Below are positions 53,100 to 61,272 of a stretch of 64,000 nucleotides of DNA, piece after piece. Source of the stretch: Chryseobacterium artocarpi. GTDB lineage: Bacteria > Bacteroidota > Bacteroidia > Flavobacteriales > Weeksellaceae. Location of the stretch: NCBI RefSeq assembly GCF_001684975.1, contig NZ_MAYH01000023.1:62001-126000 (forward strand). Direction: 5' to 3'. Each line of letters starts with the position of its first letter. The first letter of the stretch is position 1. A program made the position numbers and the translations under genes. The notes beneath the pieces were generated by a model. It saw only the letters and a list, made by a program, of their open reading frames with translations. It ran no database searches and had not been told where the DNA came from.

Positions 53100-54590
53100 A
53101 TGTCTGAAACTGAGAATCGACAGCCTAAAAACATAAAGAATAATCCGAAGATTATGAAGGCTTGGGCTGTATATGACTGGGCGAATTCCGTATATTCCCT
53201 GGTTATTACTTCCACCATTTTCCCTATTTATTATTCCATTCTTACCACAGCTTATGAAAAGAAGGAATATGTGACGGAAACAAAACAATGGATTGATGTC
53301 CCGGTGAGGCATATGATCAAAATTTTTGGTGAAGAATATCAGCCGGATGCGGTATATGGATATTCATTAACCATATCATTTTTTATCGTAGTATTACTGT
53401 CGCCGTTTTTATCCTCATTAGCTGATACCATTGGTAATAAAAAATCCTTTTTACAGTTTTTCTGCTATTTGGGAGCTACATCATGTATGGGGTTAGCAAT
53501 GTTCACAGGAATGCATAATGTATTTCTCGGGCTTTTATTCAGTATTACGGCGAGTGTCGGATTCTGGGGAAGCTTGGTTTTTTATAATTCCTTTCTTCCG
53601 GATATTGCAACACCGGACAGACAGGATGCTCTTTCCGCAAGAGGATATGTCTATGGATATCTGGGGTCTGTAGTATTGGTAGTCATTTGTCTGATCCTTA
53701 TTCAGGTTTTTGCAAAAGGAGCAGCGCAACAATTATTATTTACAAGAATCAGCTTCCTTTTAACAGGAGCATGGTGGTTCGGTTTTTCACAATATACTTT
53801 CAAACACCTTCCTCAGTTTGGAGATGTTAAAGATAAACTTCCTAAAGATCTAGTATTATTAAATTACAAGAACATCTTTAAAAAGCATGAAGAGCAGGGA
53901 GGATTCTTTGAAGTGTTAAAAGACAACATGAGCTTTTACAAAGACATTGCTAAAGAAAGCTTCCATGAGCTTTTTAAAGTGGGAGGAGAGCTTTTCAAGG
54001 ATAGAAATCTGAAATTCTTTCTGTCGAGTTTCTTCTTTTATAGTGTCGGGATGCAGACAATCTTCCTTATGGCAACATTGTTTGGAAAAAGTGAGATTAA
54101 TTTAGCTCAGGATAAACTAATCGGAACCCTTTTGGTCATCCAGATTGAAGCAATTATCGGAGCTGTAATCTTCTCAAGGCTATCAAAAAGAATAGGAAAC
54201 AGAAACGTAATTTCTATTGCTATTTTCCTATGGATTGTGGCATGTATCTGGGCTTATTTCTTAAACAAAGAAAACCCTACTGTAGAATATCAGTTCTATG
54301 GAGTAGCAGCAGTAGTAGGATTAGTAATGGGAGGTCTTCAGGCAATGTCAAGGTCTACCTACTCGAAATTACTTCCGGAAAATTCAATGGAAAATACTAC
54401 TTATTTCAGCTTCTATGATGTATTGGAGAAAATTGCCATCATCATTGGTACATTTATCTTTGCAACATTAATTGAGCATTTTAATAATATGCGTATTGCA
54501 GCTTTGTCCATGACATTATTCTTTGGCGCAGGGTTGGTTCTAATCCGATTCCTGAAAGTTAAAATGAGAAAGGACAGAGAAACATTATAA
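53100..54590 (+). CDS. MFS transporter, UMF1/Atg22-like
   Basis: A 496-residue permease with about 12 helices. N-terminal KAWAVYDWANSVYSLVITSTIFP is the signature of the UMF1 family (yeast Atg22 relatives, amino-acid efflux from vacuoles). The loop after helix 1 is long (YEKKEYVTETKQWIDV). LSSLADTIGNKKSF is the MFS loop 2-3. The substrate in bacteria is not known. Confidence 0.88.
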   Translation: MSETENRQPKNIKNNPKIMKAWAVYDWANSVYSLVITSTIFPIYYSILTTAYEKKEYVTETKQWIDVPVRHMIKIFGEEYQPDAVYGYSLTISFFIVVLLSPFLSSLADTIGNKKSFLQFFCYLGATSCMGLAMFTGMHNVFLGLLFSITASVGFWGSLVFYNSFLPDIATPDRQDALSARGYVYGYLGSVVLVVICLILIQVFAKGAAQQLLFTRISFLLTGAWWFGFSQYTFKHLPQFGDVKDKLPKDLVLLNYKNIFKKHEEQGGFFEVLKDNMSFYKDIAKESFHELFKVGGELFKDRNLKFFLSSFFFYSVGMQTIFLMATLFGKSEINLAQDKLIGTLLVIQIEAIIGAVIFSRLSKRIGNRNVISIAIFLWIVACIWAYFLNKENPTVEYQFYGVAAVVGLVMGGLQAMSRSTYSKLLPENSMENTTYFSFYDVLEKIAIIIGTFIFATLIEHFNNMRIAALSMTLFFGAGLVLIRFLKVKMRKDRETL

Positions 54591-54595
54591 AGATT

Positions 54596-54623
54596 AAAAG
54601 ACGTTATTTTTAACGTCTTTTTT
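54596..54623 (+). terminator. Terminator
   Basis: AAAAGACGTTA / TAACGTCTTTT with TTTT loop and T run. Confidence 0.85.
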
Positions 54624-54769
54624 TATTTTTTAACTTAATATTAATTCTTGCTCTTAAATACGGCTCATGGTAATTTAACATTGAAATTTTCGGAATTTGG
54701 CACTTTTATCGTATTTTTATATAGTAATTGAGTGAAGTAAAACCAAAAAACTGATAATTCGGTCCGGGT

Positions 54770-54804
54770 TTTGCTTATATTCAGCGGAATAATTTTTAAC
54801 TTTG
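54770..54804 (+). promoter_or_regulatory. Promoter of the mevalonate kinase operon
   Basis: TTTG (54770-54773), 23 nt, TAACTTTG (54797-54804), 20 nt before the ATG at 54825. Confidence 0.65.
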
Positions 54805-54824
54805 CAAAAAGATTTATTGTCAAT

Positions 54825-55751
54825 ATGACCAACCCTTTATTTTATGCAAAAATAATCCTGTTTGGAGAATATGGAATGATTGAGGATTCCCAGGGGCTTG
54901 TAGTACCTTACAGCTTCTATAAAGGAACTTTAAAATTCTCAGATCTGAGTTCTGAATTTGAACTTAATTCCAACAGGCATCTGCAGAAATATTCAGACTT
55001 TCTTACAACGCTTGATCTTTCTGATGATTTTACTTTAGATATTGAAAGCTTCAAGAGTGATATTTCAAACGGACTTTTCTTCGATTCTAATATTCCCCAA
55101 GGATATGGAGTAGGAAGTTCGGGAGCATTAGTAGCTGCTATTTTTGAAAAATATTCGATCAGCAAATTGAATCCTGAAAATATTTCCAAAGAAAATCTTA
55201 AAAAATTAAAGGCAGTTTTCGGTGAAATGGAAAGCTATTTTCATGGAAAAAGTTCAGGTATGGATCCATTGATCTGCTACATGAACCTTCCGATTCTTAT
55301 TGAAAATAAAGAAAATCTTGACAGAGTATCAATTCCTGACGGAGAAGAAGGTAAAGGAGCTATTTTCCTGATTGATTCCGGAATTACAGGTGAAACAGGT
55401 CCAATGATTCAGATTTTCTTTGAAAAAATGAAGACAGAAGGTTTTCGTAAAACATTGAAAGAAGAATTTATCCGTTACAATAACGCATGTATAGAAGCTT
55501 TCCTGAAAAAAGACATGAATCCTTTCTTCAGAAATCTTAAAAAGCTTTCTCATTGGGCATATGAACACTTCCGTCCTATGATTCCAGAAAGTATTTTCAA
55601 TATCTGGAAAAAAGGATTGGATTCCAATGCATATTACCTGAAACTCTGCGGAAGCGGTGGTGGAGGCTATATTTTAGGCTTTACCCAAGACTATGAAAAA
55701 GCAGAAAAAATGCTTGATGGCTTCCAAAAAGAAGTGATTTACAGATTTTAA
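54825..55751 (+). CDS. GHMP kinase, probable mevalonate kinase
   Basis: A 308-residue kinase when started at 54825; the longer frame from 54771 reads through the promoter. AKIILFGEYGMI (N-terminal block), PQGYGVGSSGALVAAI (ATP-binding GHMP motif) and KLCGSGGGGYILGF (C-terminal motif) are clear. Bacteroidetes use the mevalonate pathway for isoprenoids. It is 10 nt before the prenyltransferase, so they are cotranscribed. Confidence 0.85.
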   Translation: MTNPLFYAKIILFGEYGMIEDSQGLVVPYSFYKGTLKFSDLSSEFELNSNRHLQKYSDFLTTLDLSDDFTLDIESFKSDISNGLFFDSNIPQGYGVGSSGALVAAIFEKYSISKLNPENISKENLKKLKAVFGEMESYFHGKSSGMDPLICYMNLPILIENKENLDRVSIPDGEEGKGAIFLIDSGITGETGPMIQIFFEKMKTEGFRKTLKEEFIRYNNACIEAFLKKDMNPFFRNLKKLSHWAYEHFRPMIPESIFNIWKKGLDSNAYYLKLCGSGGGGYILGFTQDYEKAEKMLDGFQKEVIYRF

Positions 55752-55761
55752 ATAGATTGGA

Positions 55762-56691
55762 ATGAATTCTGAAAAAGAAACTTTCCAATCTAAAAATTAT
55801 ATTTCAAAATCTTTATTCTATAGATTTTCTCAATTCGTGGGCTTTTTACTTGGAGCACGTTTTTTTGTCGCTGCCTTATTAACATTTGCCCTTTACGTTT
55901 CTACTTTTTTTCTGTTTAATCAGGAAGAATCTTTTAGAAATTTCGTCTTTGATTTTAAAGTACACGGTATTATTTTTTGTACCGTTCTTACCATTTTAGC
56001 AGGCGGAATAATCAATCAATTCTACGATCTCGAAAAAGATCATGTGGTAAAACCATTCAGAACCAGAATTCAAAGCTTTATTAAGCAGAAATATTTTTTA
56101 TATGCTTACCTTGGGCTTAGTGCTATTTCTTTGAGTGTAGCTTGGATGATTTCCCACAATGTATTTATTTTTTTTGTTGTATATCAGTTTTTTATGTGGT
56201 TTTACAGCCACAAATTAAGCAGGGTATTAATACTGAATAATCTCACATTCGTAAGTCTTACCCTGTATCCGTTTTTCGGGATGATGGTATATTATGAAAC
56301 CTTTTCCAAGAAAGTTTTCCTTATGGCTGTTTTTCTTTTCCTTATTCTTTTATGTATTGATATTGTAAAAGATATGCTTACAAGAAGTGTAGATAAAGCA
56401 TTCGGTTATACTACGATTCCAAACTATTTTAAAAGTAGAAATACAAAAATTATTCTTATATCCTTACTTTTGGTAACCATGGCTGTTTCCATGAAGATTA
56501 TTACAAAAACAGGTGTGACGGGCTTTATGGCTTATTACTTTGCTGGTGGGTTATTTATTATGATTCTTTGTATTTATCTTTTTTTAAATTCCAGCCGGAA
56601 AAGTAGCTTTCTCACATTGAACATATTACGTTTTTGGGTTTTCGTGGGAATTATTGCAATGCTTTTAAACGGAATTGAACATAAATTATAA
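55762..56691 (+). CDS. UbiA-family prenyltransferase (geranylgeranylglycerol-phosphate transferase type)
   Basis: A 309-residue membrane prenyltransferase with about eight helices. The first Mg-diphosphate motif is NQFYDLEKD, i.e. NxxxDxxxD; the second is about KDMLTRSVDKAFGY. Bacteroidetes homologues are named geranylgeranylglycerol-phosphate geranylgeranyltransferase, an enzyme of archaeal-type ether lipid synthesis, though the true acceptor may be different. The operon with mevalonate kinase supports an isoprenoid role. Confidence 0.8.
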   Translation: MNSEKETFQSKNYISKSLFYRFSQFVGFLLGARFFVAALLTFALYVSTFFLFNQEESFRNFVFDFKVHGIIFCTVLTILAGGIINQFYDLEKDHVVKPFRTRIQSFIKQKYFLYAYLGLSAISLSVAWMISHNVFIFFVVYQFFMWFYSHKLSRVLILNNLTFVSLTLYPFFGMMVYYETFSKKVFLMAVFLFLILLCIDIVKDMLTRSVDKAFGYTTIPNYFKSRNTKIILISLLLVTMAVSMKIITKTGVTGFMAYYFAGGLFIMILCIYLFLNSSRKSSFLTLNILRFWVFVGIIAMLLNGIEHKL

Positions 56692-56754
56692 AAAAATTCT
56701 TTAAATAAACTAAGGTTATTATTACCTTTGCGTAATTAAATTTAATAAATAGGA

Positions 56755-57927
56755 ATGCCCATTTTTAATGATACTAAAGTTGCATTTGCAGACAAGTCTG
56801 ATGCACAATTGAGAAAGGCTTACTGGATGTTTAAAATGATTGAACAGCCTGCACTTACAAGCCTTGGAACATCCGTTCTTAATTTTACAGTACACAACAA
56901 CTTTCCATTCGTTACCGGAATTGTAAAAAACACCCTGTTTGAACAGTTTTGTGGCGGTGAAACACGTGAAGAAAGTATGAAGGTTGTAAAACAGCTTTTC
57001 AAAAGAGGAGTTGGAAGTATTTTCGATTATTCTATTGAAGGAAAAGAAGACGAAGAAACTTTTGATGCAGTTTGTAAGGAAATTAAAGATATTGTAAGAT
57101 TCTCAGTAGGAAATCCGGCAATTCCATTTATTGTATTTAAGCCTACGGCATTCGGAAGAATTGATCTTTATGAAGCCGTTGGAAAAGGAGCAGAGCTTAC
57201 TACAAGTCAGAAAGAAGAATGGGAGAGAGTAGTAAGAAGATTTGATGAGGTGTGTGCTCTTTGTCATGAAAATGATAAAAAAGTGATGGTGGATGCTGAA
57301 GAAACGTGGATGCAGGATTCAGCAGATCAGCTTTGCGAAGAAATGATGGAGAAATATAACCAGGAAAAGCCGATTGTTTGGAATACAATCCAAATGTACA
57401 GAACGGGAAGACTGGAATATATGGAAGCGCACCTTCAGAGAGCAAGAGAGAAAAATTATTTCATTGGATATAAGATCGTACGTGGAGCTTATATGGAGAA
57501 AGAAAGAGCGAGAGCAGCAGAAAAAGGATATGCAGATCCAATTCAGCCAAGTAAAGAAGCTTCAGATAAGAATTATAATGCAGGAATTGATTTTGTAATG
57601 AATCATCTGGATAAAGTATCAGCATTCTTTGGAACACACAATGAAATTTCTTCCGAATTGATTATGGATAAAATGAAATCCAAATCATTGGAAAGCGGAA
57701 ATCCTCACGTTTATTTTGGGCAGCTTTACGGGATGAGTGATAATATAACCTTCTATTTATCCGACAAAGGTTATAATGTGGCTAAATACCTTCCATATGG
57801 ACCTGTAAAAGATGTTGTGCCATATCTTACGAGAAGAGCTCAGGAAAATACCTCTGTAGCCGGACAAACGGGAAGAGAACTTGGATTGATCAAAAAGGAA
57901 CTTGAAAGAAGAAAAAGCAGCAGATAA
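56755..57927 (+). CDS. Proline dehydrogenase
   Basis: A 390-residue single-domain PRODH, an FAD-dependent TIM barrel that oxidises proline. FDYSIEGKED, KVMVDAEETWMQDSAD, WNTIQMYRTGRLEYM, KIVRGAYMEKERARA, FFGTHNE and LPYGPVKDVVPYLTRRAQENTS match the family, the last being the substrate Arg pair. A -7-like TACCTTTG is at 56723-56730. P5C dehydrogenase is not adjacent. Confidence 0.93.
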   Translation: MPIFNDTKVAFADKSDAQLRKAYWMFKMIEQPALTSLGTSVLNFTVHNNFPFVTGIVKNTLFEQFCGGETREESMKVVKQLFKRGVGSIFDYSIEGKEDEETFDAVCKEIKDIVRFSVGNPAIPFIVFKPTAFGRIDLYEAVGKGAELTTSQKEEWERVVRRFDEVCALCHENDKKVMVDAEETWMQDSADQLCEEMMEKYNQEKPIVWNTIQMYRTGRLEYMEAHLQRAREKNYFIGYKIVRGAYMEKERARAAEKGYADPIQPSKEASDKNYNAGIDFVMNHLDKVSAFFGTHNEISSELIMDKMKSKSLESGNPHVYFGQLYGMSDNITFYLSDKGYNVAKYLPYGPVKDVVPYLTRRAQENTSVAGQTGRELGLIKKELERRKSSR

Positions 57928-57941
57928 GCTTTTGAATATAT

Positions 57942-57974
57942 AAAAAAGACCCGCAAATTTTGCGGGTCTTTTTA
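57942..57974 (+). terminator. Terminator of the PRODH gene
   Basis: Perfect stem AAAAGACCCGCAAA / TTTTGCGGGTCTTTT with T run. Confidence 0.92.
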
Positions 57975-58082
57975 TTTAAGTTAATTAAATGGGTATATAG
58001 TATTATTTTTTTTATTTAAATTCATGATAATTAATGTATTTAACTATAGTATTAATTATTTGTTAAAATATTTAAATATTTA

Positions 58083-58113
58083 TTGTTAATTTTATTTAAA
58101 ATTTTTATATTTG
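58083..58113 (+). promoter_or_regulatory. Orphan promoter in a gene-free gap
   Basis: TTG (58083-58085), 20 nt, TATATTTG (58106-58113) on the plus strand; no annotated gene follows on that strand. Confidence 0.6.
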
Positions 58114-58119
58114 ATATAA

Positions 58120-58303
58120 TTATTAAAATAGATAAAAATCGTATTTATATAAAATTTCCGGATACTATTATGGGGGGTCTTTAAAGAGGCTAAAATGTAT
58201 CGGAAAAATTCATATTTAAATTTAAAAAACAATAAAGCAAATAGCTTTAGTTTTCTTCTTCAAATATTTTTTAGCCTGACTATTTTCTTTAGTCAGGTTT
58301 TTT
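58120..58303 (+). ncRNA. Candidate small transcript, unknown type
   Basis: A plus-strand unit between the promoter at 58083-58113 and the hairpin at 58272-58303, about 180 nt. It contains CCGGATACTATTATGGGGGG and a 47-codon ORF. It ends against the 3' end of the XRE gene, partly antisense to it if read-through occurs. No known RNA family is recognised. Confidence 0.35.
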
Positions 58304-58338
58304 ATGGCTCAAAACTTTCGAATTTTCCGTTTTCGTAG
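58195..58338 (+). CDS. Candidate 47-residue ORF with signal-like N-terminus
   Basis: It encodes a basic start (YRKNSYLNLKNNKAN) followed by a hydrophobic run (FSFLLQIFFSLTIFFSQ) and a short tail (VFYGSKLSNFPFS). This looks like a signal peptide. The ORF runs through the terminator hairpin and overlaps the end of the XRE gene, which argues that it may be the relic of a longer exported protein's start rather than a functional gene. Confidence 0.3.
   Translation: MYRKNSYLNLKNNKANSFSFLLQIFFSLTIFFSQVFYGSKLSNFPFS
58272..58303 (+). terminator. Terminator on the plus strand
   Basis: AGCCTGACTA / TAGTCAGGTT with TTTTCTT loop, then T run. Its orientation fits plus-strand transcription, not the XRE gene. 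Confidence 0.75.
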
Positions 58339-58838
58339 AACAAAACAATACGTTTTATTTTATTTGTTTGATTTCCAATAGCTTGACTTATTATTTCTTC
58401 GGGAGAAATTTCTAATCGCTGAGAATCGGATATTTTTTCTGCGGCTTTACCGGAGGATGGTATAAAGGATTCTCCAGCACTTGTTTGAGGAAGCTCTATT
58501 TCCGCCTCAACAGCTCCAAATTCCTCGTCATTGTTCATCATGGTGAAAAGGTCGGGGAGAGGAGTTGTTCTTACCGTATCTCCTTCAGTTTGCTCTTCAG
58601 AAATTTCAGGAACAGGCAATTCAGATTTCAGCATTTCACCTTCTCCGGTAACTAACCAATCCCAAAGAAGATCCGGGAATCGGGATTTAATTTTTATGAT
58701 AAATTCCAGAGAAGGTTTATTTCTTCCGGACATAATATGTGAAATCGAAGAACGTTGTACATCGATTTCATCTGCAAACTCAGATGGAGTAAGATTGGAA
58801 TACTCTATAACTTTTGAAATTCTTTCGTTTAAACTCAT
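58302..58838 (-). CDS. XRE-family transcriptional regulator
   Basis: A 178-residue DNA-binding protein. The N-terminal HTH_3 domain (about 4-65) has RISKVIEYSNLTPSEFADEI, VQRSSISHIMSGRNKPSLEF and LLWDWLVTGEGEM. The rest is acidic and low in structure (about 70-150), with EQTEGDTVRTTPLPDLF, and ends in KIKRIVLFYENGKFESFEP, a short strand-helix tail that may serve for oligomerisation. No peptidase or phage motif is visible. Its promoter region holds three TTACA-N2-TGTAA-like sites. Confidence 0.88.
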   Translation of the reverse strand: MSLNERISKVIEYSNLTPSEFADEIDVQRSSISHIMSGRNKPSLEFIIKIKSRFPDLLWDWLVTGEGEMLKSELPVPEISEEQTEGDTVRTTPLPDLFTMMNNDEEFGAVEAEIELPQTSAGESFIPSSGKAAEKISDSQRLEISPEEIISQAIGNQTNKIKRIVLFYENGKFESFEP

Positions 58839-58854
58839 AAAAATAAGCCTTTAA

Positions 58855-59800
58855 TTATGTTACAAATGTAAAACATATAATTTACAAAAGCAAATTACAG
58901 ATGTAAATAAAATAATTATTTATAAATATACAATTGTAAATAGTTTATAATACACTATAAAACAATAGTTTATATAATATTTACATTTGTTTTTTAATAT
59001 TGTAATCTATAAATTTAAAAGTACACTTGTGCTAGATTACTTTTATTTTTGATCAATAAATAGAGTTTAATACCTAAATTTTGGATATATAAAAACTTAT
59101 TAGACATCATTTTTTCTAAATAAATTACTTTACAATGTTAATCCACGGATAATAGAGATAAATAAGCTTCAAATTTATAAATACCTTTATTTATTTCATA
59201 AAATCAGTGCTTTACAGGTTAAAACAAATGTAAATTACTTATGTAAACAGCCTAATAAATGTCTTTTTTACAATTGTTTGAAGGTAAATTTCTTTTATAG
59301 TTCAAATTAATTTTTTAATTAAATCTTTTTGTCTTCACGAATCTAAATTTGAACTAAAAATTGATGTTGATTTTAATTTTTTTCAATATTTACATTTGTA
59401 TATCTAAACGAATAAACAACTTTCCCACATTTTGTTTGTTTAAAAAAAATATGCATAATTGGCTTAAAATAGGGAATAATAGACTTCAAGTATAGTTATA
59501 ATTAATATTTAGATAAATTTCATAACTAATTGATTTTGTATTGCTTAAATATATTGTTTTGAATTATTCGCAATCCACAATTTTATCCACAGACAAAGTG
59601 TCTGTATGGCTTGTTTAACAATGTTACATATGTTATAATGTTATAGAATACTAAAATACCTTATGATAACTTTTGTAAATTACATTTCTAAATCGTAAAA
59701 AGTGAGCAAAAATTAATTTTCAGACCCGTTTACATATGTTAATTTAGTTTTTATGCATTAAAATGGTTAATTTTGATTCTTGTAAACTATACTTCGAACA
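58855..59800. promoter_or_regulatory. Gene-free region with a cluster of TTACA-N2-TGTAA-like sites
   Basis: Sites seen by eye (arms against TTACA/TGTAA): 58860-58871 perfect; 58895-58906 perfect; 58928-58939 ATACA-AT-TGTAA; 58981-58992 TTACA-TT-TGTTT; 59222-59233 AAACA-AA-TGTAA; 59235-59246 TTACT-TA-TGTAA; 59268-59279 TTACA-AT-TGTTT; 59390-59401 TTACA-TT-TGTAT; 59624-59635 and 59730-59741 TTACA-TA-TGTTA; 59680-59691 half conserved. More half sites are near 58881 and 59781. The stretch is strongly A+T-rich and no ORF of note is present. Confidence 0.7.
59583..59591 (+). promoter_or_regulatory. Perfect DnaA box
   Basis: TTATCCACA, the E. coli consensus. Weaker 7-of-9 matches are CAATCCACA (59571-59579), TTTCCCACA (59421-59429) and TTATCCGTG on the minus strand (59152-59144). 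A short palindrome, CAGACA-AAG-TGTCTG, follows at 59590-59604. Confidence 0.5.
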
Positions 59801-60910
59801 ATGAACTTTGAACATATTTATTCTCCAAGCCCTGATTTCCCAAATCGCTATATTTCCCCTGAAAAATTATTTTCATACTTACAGACAAATCTCAGCGATT
59901 ATGTTCAGGAGATCGGAAAATCGTTTTTAGATAAACCTATTTATCAGTTAAGCATCGGAACCGGAAATATTCATGTACTCGCTTGGTCGCAAATGCATGG
60001 TAATGAATCTAACGCTACTCATGCTATGTTAGATCTTTTGACGAGTCTTGATAAAGCTCCTGAAATGAAAGAAGATTTATTCAGTAAGATCAGATTAGAT
60101 TTTATCTTTATGTTAAATCCTGACGGTTCTGAAAGATGGACGAGACTGAATGCTGCAGATATTGATCTAAACCGTGATTTTCATAATGAGGCTAGTACAG
60201 AGATTAAATTTCTAAAAAAAGCAGCTGCTTCCAAGAAGTATGATTATGCACTAAACCTTCATGAGCAAAGAACTATTTTTACGACTGACGGTATTCACCC
60301 GGCAACTCTTTCTTTTCTGGCTCCTTCTGAAAATGTAGAACGTACAGTAACAGAGAACAGGAAAAAATGTATGGCAGTAATTGGTAGTGTTTATAATCAT
60401 TTAAAAGAAATGATTCCTAATCAGATTGGGAGATATTCTGATGAATTCTATCCAACTTCGACCGGAGATAACTTTATAAAAGCAGGAATGCCTACCATAT
60501 TATTTGAAGGAGGTCATTTCGTAGATGACTATACAAGAAAAGGTACCCGAAAATATTATACTATCGCTTTATATTATGCATTAAAGGCAATCAGTGAACT
60601 TAATTCTGATACTACAGGTTGGGAAACTTATCTTGAAATTCCGGAAAATCAGGAAACACATTATGATATTATATATAGGAATGTAAAACTGAATACAGAT
60701 CATGAATGTATTTTAGACATTGCTGTTCAGTATAGAGAGATGAAGGAAGAAGGGCAGGAGGATATTTCCTTTGTTCCTTTTGTAATGGAAGCCGGAGATG
60801 TGAAGAAGAGAAAAGGCTGGTTGGAAATAGATTGTACAGGAAAGAAATTTGTTTCAACTAATAAATATCCAAAGCTGGATGCAGTAGTGGATTTTAAAAT
60901 AGAAGATTAA
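59801..60910 (+). CDS. M14-family zinc carboxypeptidase
   Basis: A 369-residue metallopeptidase. Zinc ligands are His66 and Glu69 in HGNE, and His154 in LNLHEQRT. NPDGSERWTRLNAADIDLNRDF is the conserved substrate-binding block, and a catalytic Glu is probably in the FEGGHF segment. There is no signal peptide, so it is likely cytoplasmic; D-glutamate amidase or peptidoglycan roles are known in the family. A small C-terminal domain (about 275-369) is extra. The cluster of palindromes lies directly upstream. Confidence 0.88.
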   Translation: MNFEHIYSPSPDFPNRYISPEKLFSYLQTNLSDYVQEIGKSFLDKPIYQLSIGTGNIHVLAWSQMHGNESNATHAMLDLLTSLDKAPEMKEDLFSKIRLDFIFMLNPDGSERWTRLNAADIDLNRDFHNEASTEIKFLKKAAASKKYDYALNLHEQRTIFTTDGIHPATLSFLAPSENVERTVTENRKKCMAVIGSVYNHLKEMIPNQIGRYSDEFYPTSTGDNFIKAGMPTILFEGGHFVDDYTRKGTRKYYTIALYYALKAISELNSDTTGWETYLEIPENQETHYDIIYRNVKLNTDHECILDIAVQYREMKEEGQEDISFVPFVMEAGDVKKRKGWLEIDCTGKKFVSTNKYPKLDAVVDFKIED

Positions 60911-60912
60911 AA

Positions 60913-60945
60913 GTTTCGGCAATCCAAAGGATTGCCGAACTTGTT
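60913..60945 (+). terminator. Terminator-like hairpin
   Basis: Perfect 11-bp stem TTCGGCAATCC / GGATTGCCGAA with AAA loop, right after the M14 gene. The T run is weak (TTGTTATT). Confidence 0.65.
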
Positions 60946-61000
60946 ATTAAAATAGAGATATGAACATGTAAAGAGACTAGGAATTCTCTCTATGATATTT

Positions 61001-61240
61001 TATGTTTAGATTGTTCAAAGTACACGTCTATTTTAGATAAAGGATCTTCGTAATTTATTTTGAGTAGCAAATAGGCTTTATCCCGTTCGTTTCATAAAAA
61101 TTTCATTCAATGATTTTAGCTAAAACTTATAAAAATAAACCTCTGGAAAAGCTCCGGAGGTTTTATGATAATAATATGTTTAGATTCTTTCAGAATGACA
61201 AAATGAACATTTGTTTTCAGATAAAGTATCTACATAATTA
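61001..61240. repeat. Imperfect direct repeat in a gene-free gap
   Basis: 61001-61055 and 61176-61240 both begin TATGTTTAGATT and end with a GATAAAG-ATCT-x-x-TAATT segment. The second includes TTCAGAATGACA, an eroded form of the 36367 repeat. Between them a weak hairpin (CCTCTGG / CCGGAGG) may end the minus-strand DUF4920 gene. There is no gene in 60946-61272. Confidence 0.4.
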
Positions 61241-61272
61241 GTAAAATCAACAAAAGATAAGGGCATGAAATT

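Noticed and set aside
54771-54824. Extended N-terminus of the mevalonate kinase
   Set aside because: It overlaps the -7 TAACTTTG; the family starts at the MTNPLFYAKI block.
58855-59800. CRISPR array
   Set aside because: Repeats are short palindromes with irregular spacing and no uniform spacers; no cas gene nearby.
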